DNA from: Ciceribacter lividus
GTDB taxonomy: Bacteria; Pseudomonadota; Alphaproteobacteria; Rhizobiales; Rhizobiaceae
Assembly (NCBI RefSeq): GCF_003337715.1
Contig: NZ_QPIX01000010.1
Coordinates: 1-64,000, forward strand
Length of the DNA stretch: 64,000 nucleotides
Direction of reading: 5' to 3'
Part shown: one piece after another, positions 1-8,934 of the stretch
Numbering within the stretch: position 1 is the stretch's first letter
How the letters are laid out: the number at the start of each line of letters is the position of its first letter
The notes under the pieces: generated by a model
Database searches by the model: none
The model's input: only the letters and a program-made list of their open reading frames with translations
What the model was told of the DNA's origin: nothing
Position numbers and translations under genes: made by a program

Positions 1-74
1 ATGGCAGGCGCGGAAAGCAGCGAGGAAGTGGAAGCGGCGAGAAGGGCGGCGAATACTGCGATGTAGGTCTTCAT
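1..74 (-). CDS. Secreted protein, N-terminal fragment (signal peptide only)
   Basis: Only the first 24 codons are inside the window; the gene runs off the left edge. The visible peptide is a short basic start (MKTY) followed by an Ala/Leu-rich hydrophobic core and an Ala-Pro-Ala stretch, a typical Sec signal peptide, so the product is exported. The ATG is supported by a GGAGG at 83-87 with an 8-nt spacer. The gene sits directly behind a four-repeat regulator-type array and a -10-like element, so it is probably a regulated secreted protein. The mature protein is not visible and no function can be assigned. Confidence 0.6.
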   Translation of the reverse strand, partial: MKTYIAVFAALLAASTSSLLSAPA

Positions 75-87
75 TGGTCAGTCCTCC

Positions 88-119
88 GTGTTGAAGATGG
101 GATTATGTATATTCAACAC
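88..119. promoter_or_regulatory. Inverted repeat flanking a -10-like element
   Basis: GTGTTGAA (88-95) and TTCAACAC (112-119) are perfect 8-base inverted arms separated by 16 bases. On the minus strand the spacer contains CATAAT (102-107), a good -10 hexamer for the gene starting at 74. The repeat could be a repressor operator around the -10, or a 5' leader structure if transcription starts further upstream. Confidence 0.4.
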
Positions 120-122
120 TGG

Positions 123-162
123 CTGACGGTTGCCTGACCGGTATCTGACGGGAAGCTGACGG
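123..162 (-). promoter_or_regulatory. Array of four 7-bp direct repeats at 11-bp period (OmpR/PhoB-type binding site)
   Basis: CTGACGG (123-129), CTGACCG (134-140), CTGACGG (145-151) and CTGACGG (156-162) lie exactly 11 bases apart, each followed by a 4-base spacer. A 7-4-7 geometry with an 11-bp period is characteristic of OmpR/PhoB-family response regulators bound head-to-tail. The array ends where the -35 of the minus-strand promoter (-10 at about 102-107) would lie, as expected for an activator site. The sequence differs from the classical Pho box, so the regulator is unknown. Confidence 0.55.
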
Positions 163-186
163 GGACAAGAAAAGCGCCCCGCAACG

Positions 187-214
187 AAAAAAGCCGCCGG
201 ATCGCTCCGGCGGC
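187..214 (-). terminator. Intrinsic terminator of the Cache chemoreceptor gene
   Basis: GCCGCCGG (193-200) and CCGGCGGC (207-214) form an 8-bp GC stem. On the minus strand it is followed by a run of T (the A-run at about 187-192). It lies just downstream of the chemoreceptor stop codon at 239. Confidence 0.75.
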
Positions 215-238
215 CGTTTGACGTGATCTGGACAGCCG

Positions 239-2071
239 TCAGCTCGCCATGCGCATCTGTTGTGCGACGCGCTGCAGGCCGTAGCCCTGGCTGCCGGAGA
301 CCTTGAAGCTGCGGATGAGGGTCAGCAGCTCTTCGGTGTCGTTGGCGAGCGCCTCGGCCGATGCGGTGGTTTCCTCGGCCATGGCGGCGTTGTGCTGGGT
401 CGCCGCGTCGAGCTGGTTCATCGCCGACGAGATCGAACGCAGCGTTGTGTCCTGTTCGACCGCCGAATGGGCGATCTTCGAGACGATGTCGCTCGCCGTC
501 TTGATCTGGTAGGAGATCCGCTTCAGCGCCTCGCCGGCCTGGCCGACGAGCTGCACGCCGTTCTGCACCTGGCCGGTCGAATGCGAGATCTGGTCCTTGA
601 TCTCCTTCGCCGCGGCGGCCGAACGCTGGGCGAGTTCGCGCACTTCCTGGGCGACGACGGCAAAGCCCTTGCCGCTTTCGCCGGCACGTGCTGCCTCGAC
701 GCCTGCGTTGAGCGCCAGCAGGTTGGTCTGGAAGGCGATCTCGTCGATGACGCCGATGATCTTGCCGATCTCGATCGAGGACTTCTCGATGCCGCTCATC
801 GCGTTGATCGCCTCGGCGACGACGGCGTCCGAGCGGGATGCTTCGCTGGAGACCGTATTGACCCGCTTGGCGGCCTCCTGTGCACCGTCTGCCGTTTGGC
901 GGACGGCGACGGTAAGCTCGTCGAGGGCTGCCGAGGTTTCCTCGAGGTTGGCGGCCTGCCGCTCGGTGCGCTGGGAGAGTTCGTTGGAGGCACGACGGAT
1001 TTCCTCCTTCGAGCCGCCGATGTCGACGCCCTTGGCGTTCACCTTCGACATCGCCGCTTCGAGATGCGAGAGCGCTTCGTTGAAGTTGTCGCGAAGCGTC
1101 GCGTATTTCGGGCCGAGATCACCGCAGCGGATGGTCAGGTCACCGCCGGCAAGCTCTTCCAGGGCCACGCCGATCGTCGCGACGACGTGTGCCTGCTGCT
1201 CGCTTTCCCGATGCTGCAGGGCGGCGTTCTGCTGCCGCTCGCTGTCGAGCTCGCGGTCCTGTGCCTCCTGACGCTCGGCCATGGCATGGCGCTCGCGCAC
1301 CTTGTCCTGCAGTGAAAGCGTGGCCTTGGCCATCATGCCGACCTCGTTGCGCATGTCGGTATGCGGGATCGTAACCGTGACATTCTCGTCGGCGACGGCT
1401 TCCAGCGCGTCGTGGATGGCCGTGAGCGGCCTTGTAATGCCGCGGATCACGAAGAACGCTGCGGCAGAACCGAGACCGAAGACGGCCATACCGATGAACA
1501 GAGCGTCCATCACGCTCTTCATGACCGTTGCATCGAGATCGTCCAGATAGGCGCCGGTGCCGATCATCAGGCCCCAGGGTTCGAATGTGGTCGAATAGGC
1601 GGCCTTGGGGGAGAGCTGGTTCTCGGCCATGCCCGGCTTCGGCCATTCATAGGTGGTCCAGCCGCCGCCCTGGCGGGCCTTCTGCACCATTTCGACAAGG
1701 AACTTGTTGCCCGACTTGTCGGTCACATTGGCGAAATTCTTGCCGATGCCCTTTCCATCGAGATAGATCACGCGGTTGACGTCGTAGTCGTAACCGAAGA
1801 TGTAGCCGTCGGGCTCGTAGCGCATCTTGGCGACGACGTCGTAGGCCTGCGCCTTGGCTTCCTCGGTCGTCAGCTCGCCCTTCACCTCGAGGTCGTGATA
1901 GCGCTTGAGAACCGAGACCGCTGCCTCGGTCTGTGTCCGCAGCATCTCGTAACGCTCGCTGTAGATTGCGTCACTCGATGCGCGGATCTGAAAAAAGGTG
2001 GCGATAGCGAAGGCGAGCATCAGCCCGCCGATCAGCACCATAAGTTGGCTGGAAATTCTAAGGTTCTTCAT
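239..2071 (-). CDS. Methyl-accepting chemotaxis protein with single Cache sensor
   Basis: Chemoreceptor of 610 residues that signals to CheA/CheW at the inner membrane. It has an N-terminal membrane segment (about 10-30), a periplasmic sCache_2-type domain (about 35-185, with the GYIFGYDYD-like strand and the YEWPKPG region), a second membrane segment (about 190-210), a HAMP domain, and a long cytoplasmic coiled coil whose hairpin tip carries EIAFQTNLLALNAGVEAARA. sCache_2 domains usually bind small carboxylates; the ligand here is unknown. The C-terminus (MRMAS) lacks the WxxF-type CheR/CheB tether seen in the two other chemoreceptors of this window. It is monocistronic with its own terminator. 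Confidence 0.93.
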   Translation of the reverse strand: MKNLRISSQLMVLIGGLMLAFAIATFFQIRASSDAIYSERYEMLRTQTEAAVSVLKRYHDLEVKGELTTEEAKAQAYDVVAKMRYEPDGYIFGYDYDVNRVIYLDGKGIGKNFANVTDKSGNKFLVEMVQKARQGGGWTTYEWPKPGMAENQLSPKAAYSTTFEPWGLMIGTGAYLDDLDATVMKSVMDALFIGMAVFGLGSAAAFFVIRGITRPLTAIHDALEAVADENVTVTIPHTDMRNEVGMMAKATLSLQDKVRERHAMAERQEAQDRELDSERQQNAALQHRESEQQAHVVATIGVALEELAGGDLTIRCGDLGPKYATLRDNFNEALSHLEAAMSKVNAKGVDIGGSKEEIRRASNELSQRTERQAANLEETSAALDELTVAVRQTADGAQEAAKRVNTVSSEASRSDAVVAEAINAMSGIEKSSIEIGKIIGVIDEIAFQTNLLALNAGVEAARAGESGKGFAVVAQEVRELAQRSAAAAKEIKDQISHSTGQVQNGVQLVGQAGEALKRISYQIKTASDIVSKIAHSAVEQDTTLRSISSAMNQLDAATQHNAAMAEETTASAEALANDTEELLTLIRSFKVSGSQGYGLQRVAQQMRMAS

Positions 2072-2174
2072 CGTGCCTCTCAGACAGGGGCCGGTTCCGC
2101 TGCCTGGATGGGGATTGCAGCTTCGACCGACGGTCAGTCGGCGCCTCCTGCGCCCGTCATGTGCTGCATCGCAC

Positions 2175-2194
2175 TCGATATCGACAAATATCGA
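2175..2194. promoter_or_regulatory. Inverted repeat upstream of the Cache chemoreceptor
   Basis: TCGATAT (2175-2181) and ATATCGA (2188-2194) are perfect 7-base arms around a 6-base spacer, about 105 bases upstream of the chemoreceptor start. It may be an operator. It resembles the ModE box at 13087 in its CGATAT arms, but the spacing is wrong for ModE. The rest of 2072-2285 shows nothing else I recognise. Confidence 0.25.
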
Positions 2195-2285
2195 TGTAAC
2201 TATGAAATTTCCCCTAATTCGCGACGGACTTATACCTTTGGATGATCAACGTGTTGCATCGGGTTTCCGGAAGGCTGGAAAGCAA

Positions 2286-2311
2286 TGCGCCCGGACGGCT
2301 GTCCGGGCGCA
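2286..2311 (-). terminator. Strong hairpin downstream of the small secreted protein gene
   Basis: TGCGCCCGGAC (2286-2296) and GTCCGGGCGCA (2301-2311) form a perfect 11-bp stem with a 4-base loop. It lies about 80 bases past the stop of the gene at 2389-2856. There is only a weak T-run on either side (ATTTG on plus), so termination strength is uncertain. Confidence 0.55.
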
Positions 2312-2388
2312 TTTGTCCGCAGTCGCTGCGGCGGATGCCCTTCAACCTGGATCGTGCGGTTGTGGGGCGGGGGATCTCGTAGCAGGCG

Positions 2389-2856
2389 TCAGGGCAGCCT
2401 GAGTTCGAAACCCGACGTGTCGAGCATGGCAGGTCCGGTCGTGGTTGCGGCGCCGGCCTCACCGCCGACGGCAGCCGTGGTGGCTGTCACGTCGATGCCG
2501 ACGTCGCTTCCGCGGTCCTCGCCCGGTATGGCGGCGGTGACGATCGAGCCGTTCGTTGCCCATCCGTCGGCCTTGTTGACGAAGACGACGGGGGAGCCGC
2601 CCATCCAGGCTTCGGTGCGGATGAGCTTGCGTTCGCCGTCCACGTCCCTGATTTCCGCCTTCTGTTCTCCGGCGGGAAGCGTCGGCACGACATAGGCGTT
2701 CTTCTTGACGGCGGCCGGCGGCGGGCAATCCTGACAGTGCATCACCTCGACGCTGTGGCTCTCCGCGCGCGGAACGGCGTGGATGACTTCGACGGACGAT
2801 GCCATGGCCGGGCCGGTGGCCAGGATGGCGGCTGCGGTCAGGATCAGACGACGCAT
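2389..2856 (-). CDS. Small secreted protein, HPE1-like domain family (tentative)
   Basis: A 155-residue protein with a clear signal peptide (MRRLILTAAAILATGPAMA, cleavage after Ala-Met-Ala). The mature part has a CxxC motif (CQDC) near residue 43, a block rich in charged residues (KAEIRDVDGERKLIR) and a low-complexity Gly/Ala/Thr tail ending in FELRLP. It resembles the small exported proteins that rhizobial annotation calls plant virulence effector HPE1-like; I recall this only from general knowledge, and the role is unproven. The start at 2856 puts the signal peptide at the N-terminus; an upstream in-frame reading exists but overlaps purD. CxxC may be redox-active or a metal ligand. Confidence 0.6.
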   Translation of the reverse strand: MRRLILTAAAILATGPAMASSVEVIHAVPRAESHSVEVMHCQDCPPPAAVKKNAYVVPTLPAGEQKAEIRDVDGERKLIRTEAWMGGSPVVFVNKADGWATNGSIVTAAIPGEDRGSDVGIDVTATTAAVGGEAGAATTTGPAMLDTSGFELRLP

Positions 2857-2943
2857 GGTACAAGCACTCCCCGAGCTGTTATCGGGGAGGCTAGACCGGC
2901 TTTGTTGATATCCGGTCAGGAGGAATGGTAAATATTGACCGAA

Positions 2944-2973
2944 TTTCGCGTTTTCCGTCCTGAAAACCGCGAA
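2944..2973 (-). terminator. Inverted repeat after purD, possible terminator
   Basis: TTTCGCGTTTTC (2944-2955) pairs with GAAAACCGCGAAA (2962-2974) except for one bulged base. It begins right after the purD stop. There is no T-tract, so it may instead stabilise the mRNA 3' end. Confidence 0.4.
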
Positions 2974-2978
2974 ATGGA

Positions 2979-4250
2979 TCAGTTCTTCTCGCGTGCGATC
3001 GCCCGCCAGCCGATGTCGCGGCGGCAGAAGCCGTTTTCCCACGCCACCTGGTCCACCAGCGCATAGGCCCGCGCCTGCGCCTCGGCGACCGTCCTGCCGG
3101 TCGCCGTCGCGTTCAGCACGCGCCCGCCGGTCGCAACGAGCTTTCCGTCCTTCAGCGCCGTGCCGGCATGGAACACCTTGGCGCCAGCCGTCTCCGCGGG
3201 CATGGCTTCGATCGGCGTGTTCTTGTCGTAGGCGCCGGGATAGCCCTTCGAAGCCAGCACCACGGTGAGCGCCGGATCGTCGATCCATTCGACCGAGACC
3301 TGGTCGAGCGTGCCGGTCGCGGTGGCGTAAAGCAGCGGCAGCAGGTCGCTCTTCAGCCGCATCATCAGCACCTGGCATTCGGGATCGCCGAAACGGACAT
3401 TGTATTCGATCAGTTCCGGTCCGTTCGCGGTGATCATCAGGCCGGCGAAGAAGACGCCGCTGAAGGGCGTGCCCATCTCGGCCATGCCGCGCATGGTCGG
3501 CTCGATGATCTCCTTCATCGTGCGCTCGACCATTTCGGGCGTCATCACCGGGGCCGGCGAATAGGCACCCATGCCGCCGGTGTTCGGGCCCGTGTCGCCG
3601 TCGCCGACACGCTTGTGGTCCTGGGCAGTGGCGAGCGGAAGCGCGTGCTTGCCGTCGCAGAGGCAGAAGAAGCTCGCTTCCTCGCCGTCGAGGAAGGCCT
3701 CGACCACGACCTCGGCGCCGGCTGTGCCGAAAGCGCCCTCGAAGCAGTCGTCGATCGCCGCCAGCGCCTCGTCGAGCGTCATCGCAACCGTCACGCCCTT
3801 GCCGGCGGCGAGCTCGTCCGCCTTGATGACGATCGGCGCGCCCTGGGCCCGGACATAGGCCTTCGCCTTCGGCGCATTGTTGAAGCGCTGATAGGCGCCG
3901 GTCGGAATATCGAAGCGGGCACAGAGATCCTTGGTGAAGCCTTTCGAGCCTTCGAGCTGGGCGGCGGCGGCGGACGGCCCGAAGACGGCGATGCCGGCGG
4001 CGCGGAGCACGTCGGCAAGTCCCGCCACCAGCGGCGCTTCCGGTCCGACGACGACGAAGTCGATCGCCTTCTCCTTGCAGAAGGCGGTGACGGCGCCATG
4101 ATCGTCGATGTCGAGGGCGACGAGCACCGCATGCTCGGCGATGCCCGGATTGCCGGGTGCGGCGTAGAAGGCCTCCATCAGCGGCGACTGCGCCAGCTTC
4201 CATGCCAGCGCATGTTCGCGCCCGCCCGACCCGATCAACAGAACCTTCAT
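2979..4250 (-). CDS. purD: Phosphoribosylamine--glycine ligase
   Basis: GARS of 423 residues, the usual length for the family. It joins 5-phosphoribosylamine and glycine with ATP in step two of de novo purine synthesis, in the cytosol. The N-terminus has the [13 protein letters not shown] signature, followed by the ATP-grasp fold with [15 protein letters not shown], the glycine-rich ELAAGKGV loop and [34 protein letters not shown] is a hallmark of PurD. It is monocistronic here, with the unrelated hicAB promoter just upstream on the other strand. Confidence 0.97.
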   Translation of the reverse strand: MKVLLIGSGGREHALAWKLAQSPLMEAFYAAPGNPGIAEHAVLVALDIDDHGAVTAFCKEKAIDFVVVGPEAPLVAGLADVLRAAGIAVFGPSAAAAQLEGSKGFTKDLCARFDIPTGAYQRFNNAPKAKAYVRAQGAPIVIKADELAAGKGVTVAMTLDEALAAIDDCFEGAFGTAGAEVVVEAFLDGEEASFFCLCDGKHALPLATAQDHKRVGDGDTGPNTGGMGAYSPAPVMTPEMVERTMKEIIEPTMRGMAEMGTPFSGVFFAGLMITANGPELIEYNVRFGDPECQVLMMRLKSDLLPLLYATATGTLDQVSVEWIDDPALTVVLASKGYPGAYDKNTPIEAMPAETAGAKVFHAGTALKDGKLVATGGRVLNATATGRTVAEAQARAYALVDQVAWENGFCRRDIGWRAIAREKN

Positions 4251-4346
4251 CGCTCGTCTCCGAAATCCTTTGATAGCCGGGCGTTAAGGGCAGGGGGGCG
4301 AAAGGTCAAGCATCCACGTCCCGGTGGCGGTAGATTTCGCGTTTCC

Positions 4347-4385
4347 TTGACGGTTGAAGCCAATGTACGTATAAATACATACATT
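4347..4385 (+). promoter_or_regulatory. hicAB promoter with overlapping operator
   Basis: TTGACG (4347-4352) and TATAAA (4370-4375) are a sigma70-type -35/-10 pair with a 17-base spacer. AATGTA (4362-4367) and TACATT (4380-4385) are perfect inverted arms spanning the -10, a placement expected for HicB autorepression. A GGAGG ribosome site follows at 4386-4390. Confidence 0.65.
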
Positions 4386-4396
4386 GGAGGCGAGCC

Positions 4397-4591
4397 TTGA
4401 ACAGTGGCGATGTGATCAGGCGACTGCAGGTGGAGGGCTGGCTTGAGGTTGCGCAGAAAGGCAGCCACAAGCACTTCAAGCATCCGACCAAGCCCGGACG
4501 CGTGACGGTGCCACATCCGAAACGGGATATTCCGGTCGGCACGCTTCGCTCGATCTGTCGGCAGGCCGGCTGGGAGTGGCCGCCAAGGTGA
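4397..4591 (+). CDS. hicA: HicA-type mRNA interferase toxin
   Basis: A 64-residue HicA/YcfA-like toxin, a small dsRBD-fold ribonuclease that cleaves mRNA during translation. It has the family pattern: N-terminal helix (SGDVIRRLQVEGW), then KGSHKHFKHP with the catalytic His in the GSH motif, and the strand TVPHP followed by IPVGTLRSICRQAG. The start is a TTG at 4397 with GGAGG 6 bases upstream; no ATG fits. It is followed at 26 bases by the antitoxin gene, the standard hicA-hicB order. Confidence 0.9.
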   Translation: MNSGDVIRRLQVEGWLEVAQKGSHKHFKHPTKPGRVTVPHPKRDIPVGTLRSICRQAGWEWPPR

Positions 4592-4616
4592 CAGCGATGA
4601 TACAGGGACATTGAAA

Positions 4617-5015
4617 ATGCAGATAGTTGCGCTGGTACATAGAGAGGACGGCAGCTACGGGCTCTCTTTTCCCGATCTTCCGGGGTGTGTTTCGGCGGCG
4701 ACCTCGCTGGACGAGCTTCTGCTGGACGGCAAGGAGGCGCTTGATCTTCACATCGAGGCAATGCTCCGGGATGGTGAGGAGCTTCCGGAGTTCCGTAGCC
4801 TGCAGCAACTGCAGGCCGAGCCTGCCTTCGGGGAGGACTTCGCCACAGCCGAACTCGTGACGCTTCTGCCTGTGGATATTCCTGGCCGCTCCGTGAAGGT
4901 CACGATCACGATGGAAGAACACTTGCTGGCCCGGCTGAACAAGGCAGCCGAGCGGCAGGGCTATACTCGCTCCGGCTTCATTGCCGAGGCCGTGAGGCGG
5001 AAACTGGCAAGCTAG
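4617..5015 (+). CDS. hicB: HicB-type antitoxin
   Basis: Antitoxin of 132 residues paired with the upstream HicA. The N-terminal half is the partial RNase H-fold HicB domain ([23 protein letters not shown], then the [13 protein letters not shown] helix); the C-terminal part ([36 protein letters not shown]) is a ribbon-helix-helix DNA-binding domain, which would bind the palindrome at 4362-4385. ATG 4617 is preferred over the in-frame TTG 4611, because the AGGGA at 4604-4608 is 8 bases from the ATG but only 2 from the TTG. Confidence 0.9.
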   Translation: MQIVALVHREDGSYGLSFPDLPGCVSAATSLDELLLDGKEALDLHIEAMLRDGEELPEFRSLQQLQAEPAFGEDFATAELVTLLPVDIPGRSVKVTITMEEHLLARLNKAAERQGYTRSGFIAEAVRRKLAS

Positions 5016-5080
5016 CGAGGCTTGCATTGCCGCATTCCCTCGCTATGGTCCCGCCTCCATCGAGACGAGACGGAAGACCC

Positions 5081-7393
5081 ATGGCCGACGACATCAAATC
5101 CATTTCCGCGATCATCGCCGCCGAGATCAGTGCACGCCCCGACCAGGTGGTGGCGGCCGTCGGCCTGCTGGACGAAGGCGCGACGGTGCCCTTCATCGCG
5201 CGCTACCGCAAGGAAGTGACCGGCGGCCTCGACGACACCCAGCTGCGCAACCTTTCCGAACGGCTGATCTACCTGCGGGAGCTCGCCGCGCGTCGCAAGG
5301 CGATCGTCGAGTCGATCTCCTCGCAGGGCAAGATGACTGACGAGCTTGCCGTGAAGATCGCAGGCGTCGCCACCAAGGCCGAGCTGGAGGACATTTATCT
5401 CCCCTACAAGCCGAAGCGCCGCACGCGCGCCGAAATCGCCCGCGAACGCGGCCTGGCGCCGCTCGCCGAAGCGATATGGGCGGACCGCACGGCCGATCCG
5501 GCGAAGCTCGCCGAAGCCTATCTCGGCGACGAGGTGCCGGACGTGAAGGCGGCGCTCGAGGGCGCGCGTGACATCGTCGCCGAAGGGATCGCCGAGAACG
5601 CCGACCTGCTCGGCCGGCTGCGCAACGACCTCAAGGACCGGGCGCTGCTCTATTCGAAGGTGGTCGAGGGCAAGGAACAGGCGGGCGAGAAATTCGCCGA
5701 CTATTTCGATCATTCCGAACGCTGGGCGACGGTTCCCGGCCACCGGGCGCTCGCCATGCTGCGCGGCTGGAACGAGGAAGTGCTGACGCTCGCAATCGAG
5801 GCTGATCGCGACGACCCGTCGCCGGTCAAACCGGCGCAACGGATGATCGCTGCCGCCTTCGCCATTGCCGACAAGGGCCCCGCTGATCGCTGGCTGATGG
5901 AGGTCGCCGGCTGGACCTGGCGGGTGAAGCTGTCGATGTCGCTCTCCCTCGATCTCATGCGCGAACTCCGCGAGCGGGCTGAGGAAGAGGCGATCCACGT
6001 CTTTGCCCGTAACCTGAAGGATCTGCTGCTCGCTGCACCCGCCGGCTCGCGCGCGACCATGGGGCTCGATCCGGGCATCCGCACCGGCGTGAAGGTCGCT
6101 GTCGTCGACGGCACCGGCAAGGTCGTCGACACCACCACCGTCTACCCGTTCCCGCCGAAGAACGACGTTCGCGGCACGCAGGCGGAGCTGGCGAGCCTCA
6201 TCCGCAAGCACAAGGTCGAGCTGATCGCCATCGGCAACGGCACCGGCAGCCGCGAGACGGAGAAACTGGTCGCCGACATGCTCGCCCAGATGCCGGCGCC
6301 GAAGCCGACCAAGGTGATCGTTTCCGAGGCGGGCGCCTCGGTCTATTCGGCCTCCGAGACGGCGGCGCGGGAGTTCCCGAACCTCGACGTTTCGCTGCGC
6401 GGTGCCGTCTCGATTGCGCGCCGCCTGCAGGACCCGCTCGCCGAACTGGTGAAGATCGAGCCGAAGTCGATCGGTGTCGGCCAGTACCAGCACGACGTCG
6501 ACCAGGCGAAGCTCGGCCGCTCGCTCGACGCCGTGGTCGAAGACGCGGTGAACGCCGTCGGCGTCGACTTGAACACAGCTTCCGCGCCGCTGCTCGCGCG
6601 CGTTTCGGGCCTCTCCAATTCGATCGCCGAGGCGATCGTTTCCCACCGCGACGAGACCGGCCCGTTTGAGAGCCGAAAGGAACTTCTCAAGGTGTCCCGT
6701 CTCGGTGCGCGCACCTTCGAACAATGCGCCGGCTTCCTGCGCATCCCGAACGGCAAGGAGCCGCTCGATGCCTCCTCCGTCCACCCGGAGGCCTATGGCG
6801 TGGCAAAGAAGATCGTCGCCGCCTGCGGCCGCGACCTGCGCACGCTGATGGGCGACAGCGCCACCTTGCGAAACCTTGACCCGCGGACCTTCATCGACGA
6901 GCAGTTCGGCCTGCCGACCGTCAAGGACATCATCGCCGAGCTCGAAAAGCCCGGCCGCGACCCGCGTCCGAGCTTCAGGACCGCGACCTTCGCCGAGGGC
7001 GTAGACGAGATCACCGACCTGAAGCCCGGCATGCTGCTCGAGGGAACGGTGACGAACGTCGCCGCCTTCGGCGCCTTCGTCGATATCGGCGTGCACCAGG
7101 ACGGCCTCGTCCACGTCTCCCAGCTCGCCGACCGTTTCGTCAAGGATCCGCATGAGGTGGTGAAGGCCGGCGACGTCGTGAAGGTCCGTGTCGTCGAAGT
7201 CGACGTCAAGCGCAAGCGCATCGCGCTCACCATGCGCAAGGACGGAGGCGAGGCGCCGCCGCCGTCTGCCCGTGACAACCGCGGATCGGGCCCGTCGCGT
7301 CCCGGCGGCGGCAAGCCGCAGACCCGGCAGGAGGCACGCCCCCAACAGGGCAGCCTCGGCGCAGCACTGGCGGAAGCCTTCCGCAAGAAGTGA
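5081..7393 (+). CDS. tex: Tex family S1 RNA-binding protein
   Basis: Tex, 770 residues, a conserved nucleic-acid-binding protein linked to transcription and RNA turnover. The domain order matches the family: N-terminal helical Tex domain ([15 protein letters not shown]), YqgF/RNase H-like domain ([20 protein letters not shown]), helix-hairpin-helix ([24 protein letters not shown]), and a C-terminal S1 domain ([28 protein letters not shown]). A low-complexity Gly/Pro/Arg tail follows, common in alphaproteobacterial Tex. ATG 5081 is chosen because MADDIKSIS begins the conserved part and GGAAG lies just upstream; an in-frame start at 5027 would add 18 non-conserved residues. Confidence 0.95.
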   Translation: MADDIKSISAIIAAEISARPDQVVAAVGLLDEGATVPFIARYRKEVTGGLDDTQLRNLSERLIYLRELAARRKAIVESISSQGKMTDELAVKIAGVATKAELEDIYLPYKPKRRTRAEIARERGLAPLAEAIWADRTADPAKLAEAYLGDEVPDVKAALEGARDIVAEGIAENADLLGRLRNDLKDRALLYSKVVEGKEQAGEKFADYFDHSERWATVPGHRALAMLRGWNEEVLTLAIEADRDDPSPVKPAQRMIAAAFAIADKGPADRWLMEVAGWTWRVKLSMSLSLDLMRELRERAEEEAIHVFARNLKDLLLAAPAGSRATMGLDPGIRTGVKVAVVDGTGKVVDTTTVYPFPPKNDVRGTQAELASLIRKHKVELIAIGNGTGSRETEKLVADMLAQMPAPKPTKVIVSEAGASVYSASETAAREFPNLDVSLRGAVSIARRLQDPLAELVKIEPKSIGVGQYQHDVDQAKLGRSLDAVVEDAVNAVGVDLNTASAPLLARVSGLSNSIAEAIVSHRDETGPFESRKELLKVSRLGARTFEQCAGFLRIPNGKEPLDASSVHPEAYGVAKKIVAACGRDLRTLMGDSATLRNLDPRTFIDEQFGLPTVKDIIAELEKPGRDPRPSFRTATFAEGVDEITDLKPGMLLEGTVTNVAAFGAFVDIGVHQDGLVHVSQLADRFVKDPHEVVKAGDVVKVRVVEVDVKRKRIALTMRKDGGEAPPPSARDNRGSGPSRPGGGKPQTRQEARPQQGSLGAALAEAFRKK

Positions 7394-7537
7394 GGCAGAG
7401 GGCGGCGCAAAGGTGCCGCCCGTCCCCGGCTTCAAGAAATATGAAGCATCGATAATAATCTCGCGCTTGTCCAAGCCGATAAAAGCGTTAGATTTTTTCT
7501 CGTTTCATATTCGTTGATAGCAGATTGGGGGCATGGA

Positions 7538-8794
7538 ATGACCTCGAAGCTTGAGGGATTACTGAATCGCATAATCAGAACCGGTACACTGACCGCTACC
7601 ACCGCAGACGGGCAATCCAGGACGTACGGAGACGGGACGGGCGAACCGGTCGCCATCCGCTTCACCGACGAGAAGGCCGAGGACGAACTCGTCGATGATC
7701 CGCAGCTGAAGCTCGGCGAAATCTACATGGACGGCCGCATGGTCATGGACGCGGGGGACATCTACGATCTCCTCGCGCTCGTGAAATCCAACACGCTTGC
7801 CGAGGACTTGAGTTTCGGCATGATCTGGCGCGGGGTAGCCCGGCTGGCGCTCACCCGCCTGCAGCGCCTCCTTCCCGTCAACCACAACCGGCGCAACGTT
7901 GCGCATCATTACGACCTCTCGGCCAAGCTCTTCGACCTCTTCCTCGACGCCGACTGGCAATATTCCTGCGCCTATTTCGAAACGCCGGAGACTTCGCTGG
8001 AAGAGGCTCAGGTCGCCAAGAAACGCCACATCGCCGCCAAGCTGCTGCTCGGCGAAGGTCAGCGCGTGCTGGAAATCGGCTCCGGCTGGGGCGGCATGGC
8101 GATGTATCTCGCCGAATCCTCCGGCGTCGACGTGACCGGCATCACGCTGTCCACGGAACAGCTGCGCGTCTCGCGTGAACGGGCCGAGAAGCGCGGGCTC
8201 TCCTCCCGCGTCCGCTTCGAGCTGCAGGACTATCGCACGATGAAGGCGAAGCCCTTCGACCGCATCGTCTCGGTCGGCATGTTCGAGCATGTCGGCCCCT
8301 CCAATTACGGCCGGTTCTTCCGCAAGGCGGCCGAGCTGCTGGACAAGGACGGGGTCATGCTGCTGCATTCGATCGGCCAACCGACACCGCCGCTCGTCAA
8401 CAATGCCTTCTTCGAGAAGTACATCTTCCCGGGAGGTTACATTCCCTCGCTCGCCGAGGTGCTGCCGGCGGTCGAGAAGGCGGGTCTCTTCATCCGTGAC
8501 ATCGAGATCATGCCGCGCCACTACGCCCGCACCCTGCGGCACTGGCGGGAGCGGTTCCTCGCTCGCAAGGAGGAGGCGGTCCGGCTCTATGACGAGCGGT
8601 TTTTCCGCATGTGGGAATTCTATCTCGCCGGTTCGGAGATGGCGTTCACGCATCAGGGCTTTTTCATCTTCCACATGCAGATCGTCAGGAACACGTTCGC
8701 GGTTCCCGACACGCGCGGCTACATGGCCGAACGCGAGGCGACCCTCGCGGACTTCGACGCCGCCCGTCCTCCCTTGGAGAAGGTGATGTACTGA
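7538..8794 (+). CDS. cfa: Cyclopropane-fatty-acyl-phospholipid synthase
   Basis: CFA synthase of 418 residues that adds a methylene from S-adenosylmethionine to unsaturated acyl chains of membrane phospholipids. Seen are HYDLSAKLFDLFLD, the SAM motif VLEIGSGWGGMAMYL, LSTEQLRVSRERAE, DYRTM and the family motif FEHVGPSNY. The C-terminal PGGYIPSLAEVLPAVEKAGLFIRDIE and HYARTLRHWRERF are conserved. ATG 7538 has a G-rich ribosome site (GGGGG, 7527-7531); an in-frame TTG at 7514 lacks one. Rhizobia often have several cfa copies; this one stands alone. Confidence 0.95.
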   Translation: MTSKLEGLLNRIIRTGTLTATTADGQSRTYGDGTGEPVAIRFTDEKAEDELVDDPQLKLGEIYMDGRMVMDAGDIYDLLALVKSNTLAEDLSFGMIWRGVARLALTRLQRLLPVNHNRRNVAHHYDLSAKLFDLFLDADWQYSCAYFETPETSLEEAQVAKKRHIAAKLLLGEGQRVLEIGSGWGGMAMYLAESSGVDVTGITLSTEQLRVSRERAEKRGLSSRVRFELQDYRTMKAKPFDRIVSVGMFEHVGPSNYGRFFRKAAELLDKDGVMLLHSIGQPTPPLVNNAFFEKYIFPGGYIPSLAEVLPAVEKAGLFIRDIEIMPRHYARTLRHWRERFLARKEEAVRLYDERFFRMWEFYLAGSEMAFTHQGFFIFHMQIVRNTFAVPDTRGYMAEREATLADFDAARPPLEKVMY

Positions 8795-8830
8795 GGAGGA
8801 CGGCCGGGCCGCCATCCCGTAAACAGCCCA

Positions 8831-8859
8831 GTGCCGGCCGACGCACCGCCGGCCGGCAC
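8831..8859. terminator. Perfect 10-bp GC hairpin between cfa and ubiA
   Basis: GTGCCGGCCG (8831-8840) and CGGCCGGCAC (8850-8859) are perfect complements around a 9-base loop. It lies 36 bases after the cfa stop. No T-tract follows, so its effect on termination is uncertain. Confidence 0.5.
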
Positions 8860-8934
8860 GGGGAAGGGCAGGGAGTGTGCGAACGGCGGAGCGCTCTTGT
8901 TTCCTTCCGCCGGGCTTTGGTTTATCAATCCGGC

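Noticed and set aside
2175-2194. Possible second ModE box
   Set aside because: Arms match only partly and the spacer is 6 bases; not the ModE geometry found at 13087.
5012-7474. An 820-codon open frame antisense to tex
   Set aside because: It is a shadow of the high-GC tex gene; its product is Arg/Asp-rich without domains, while the plus-strand Tex has full family motifs.
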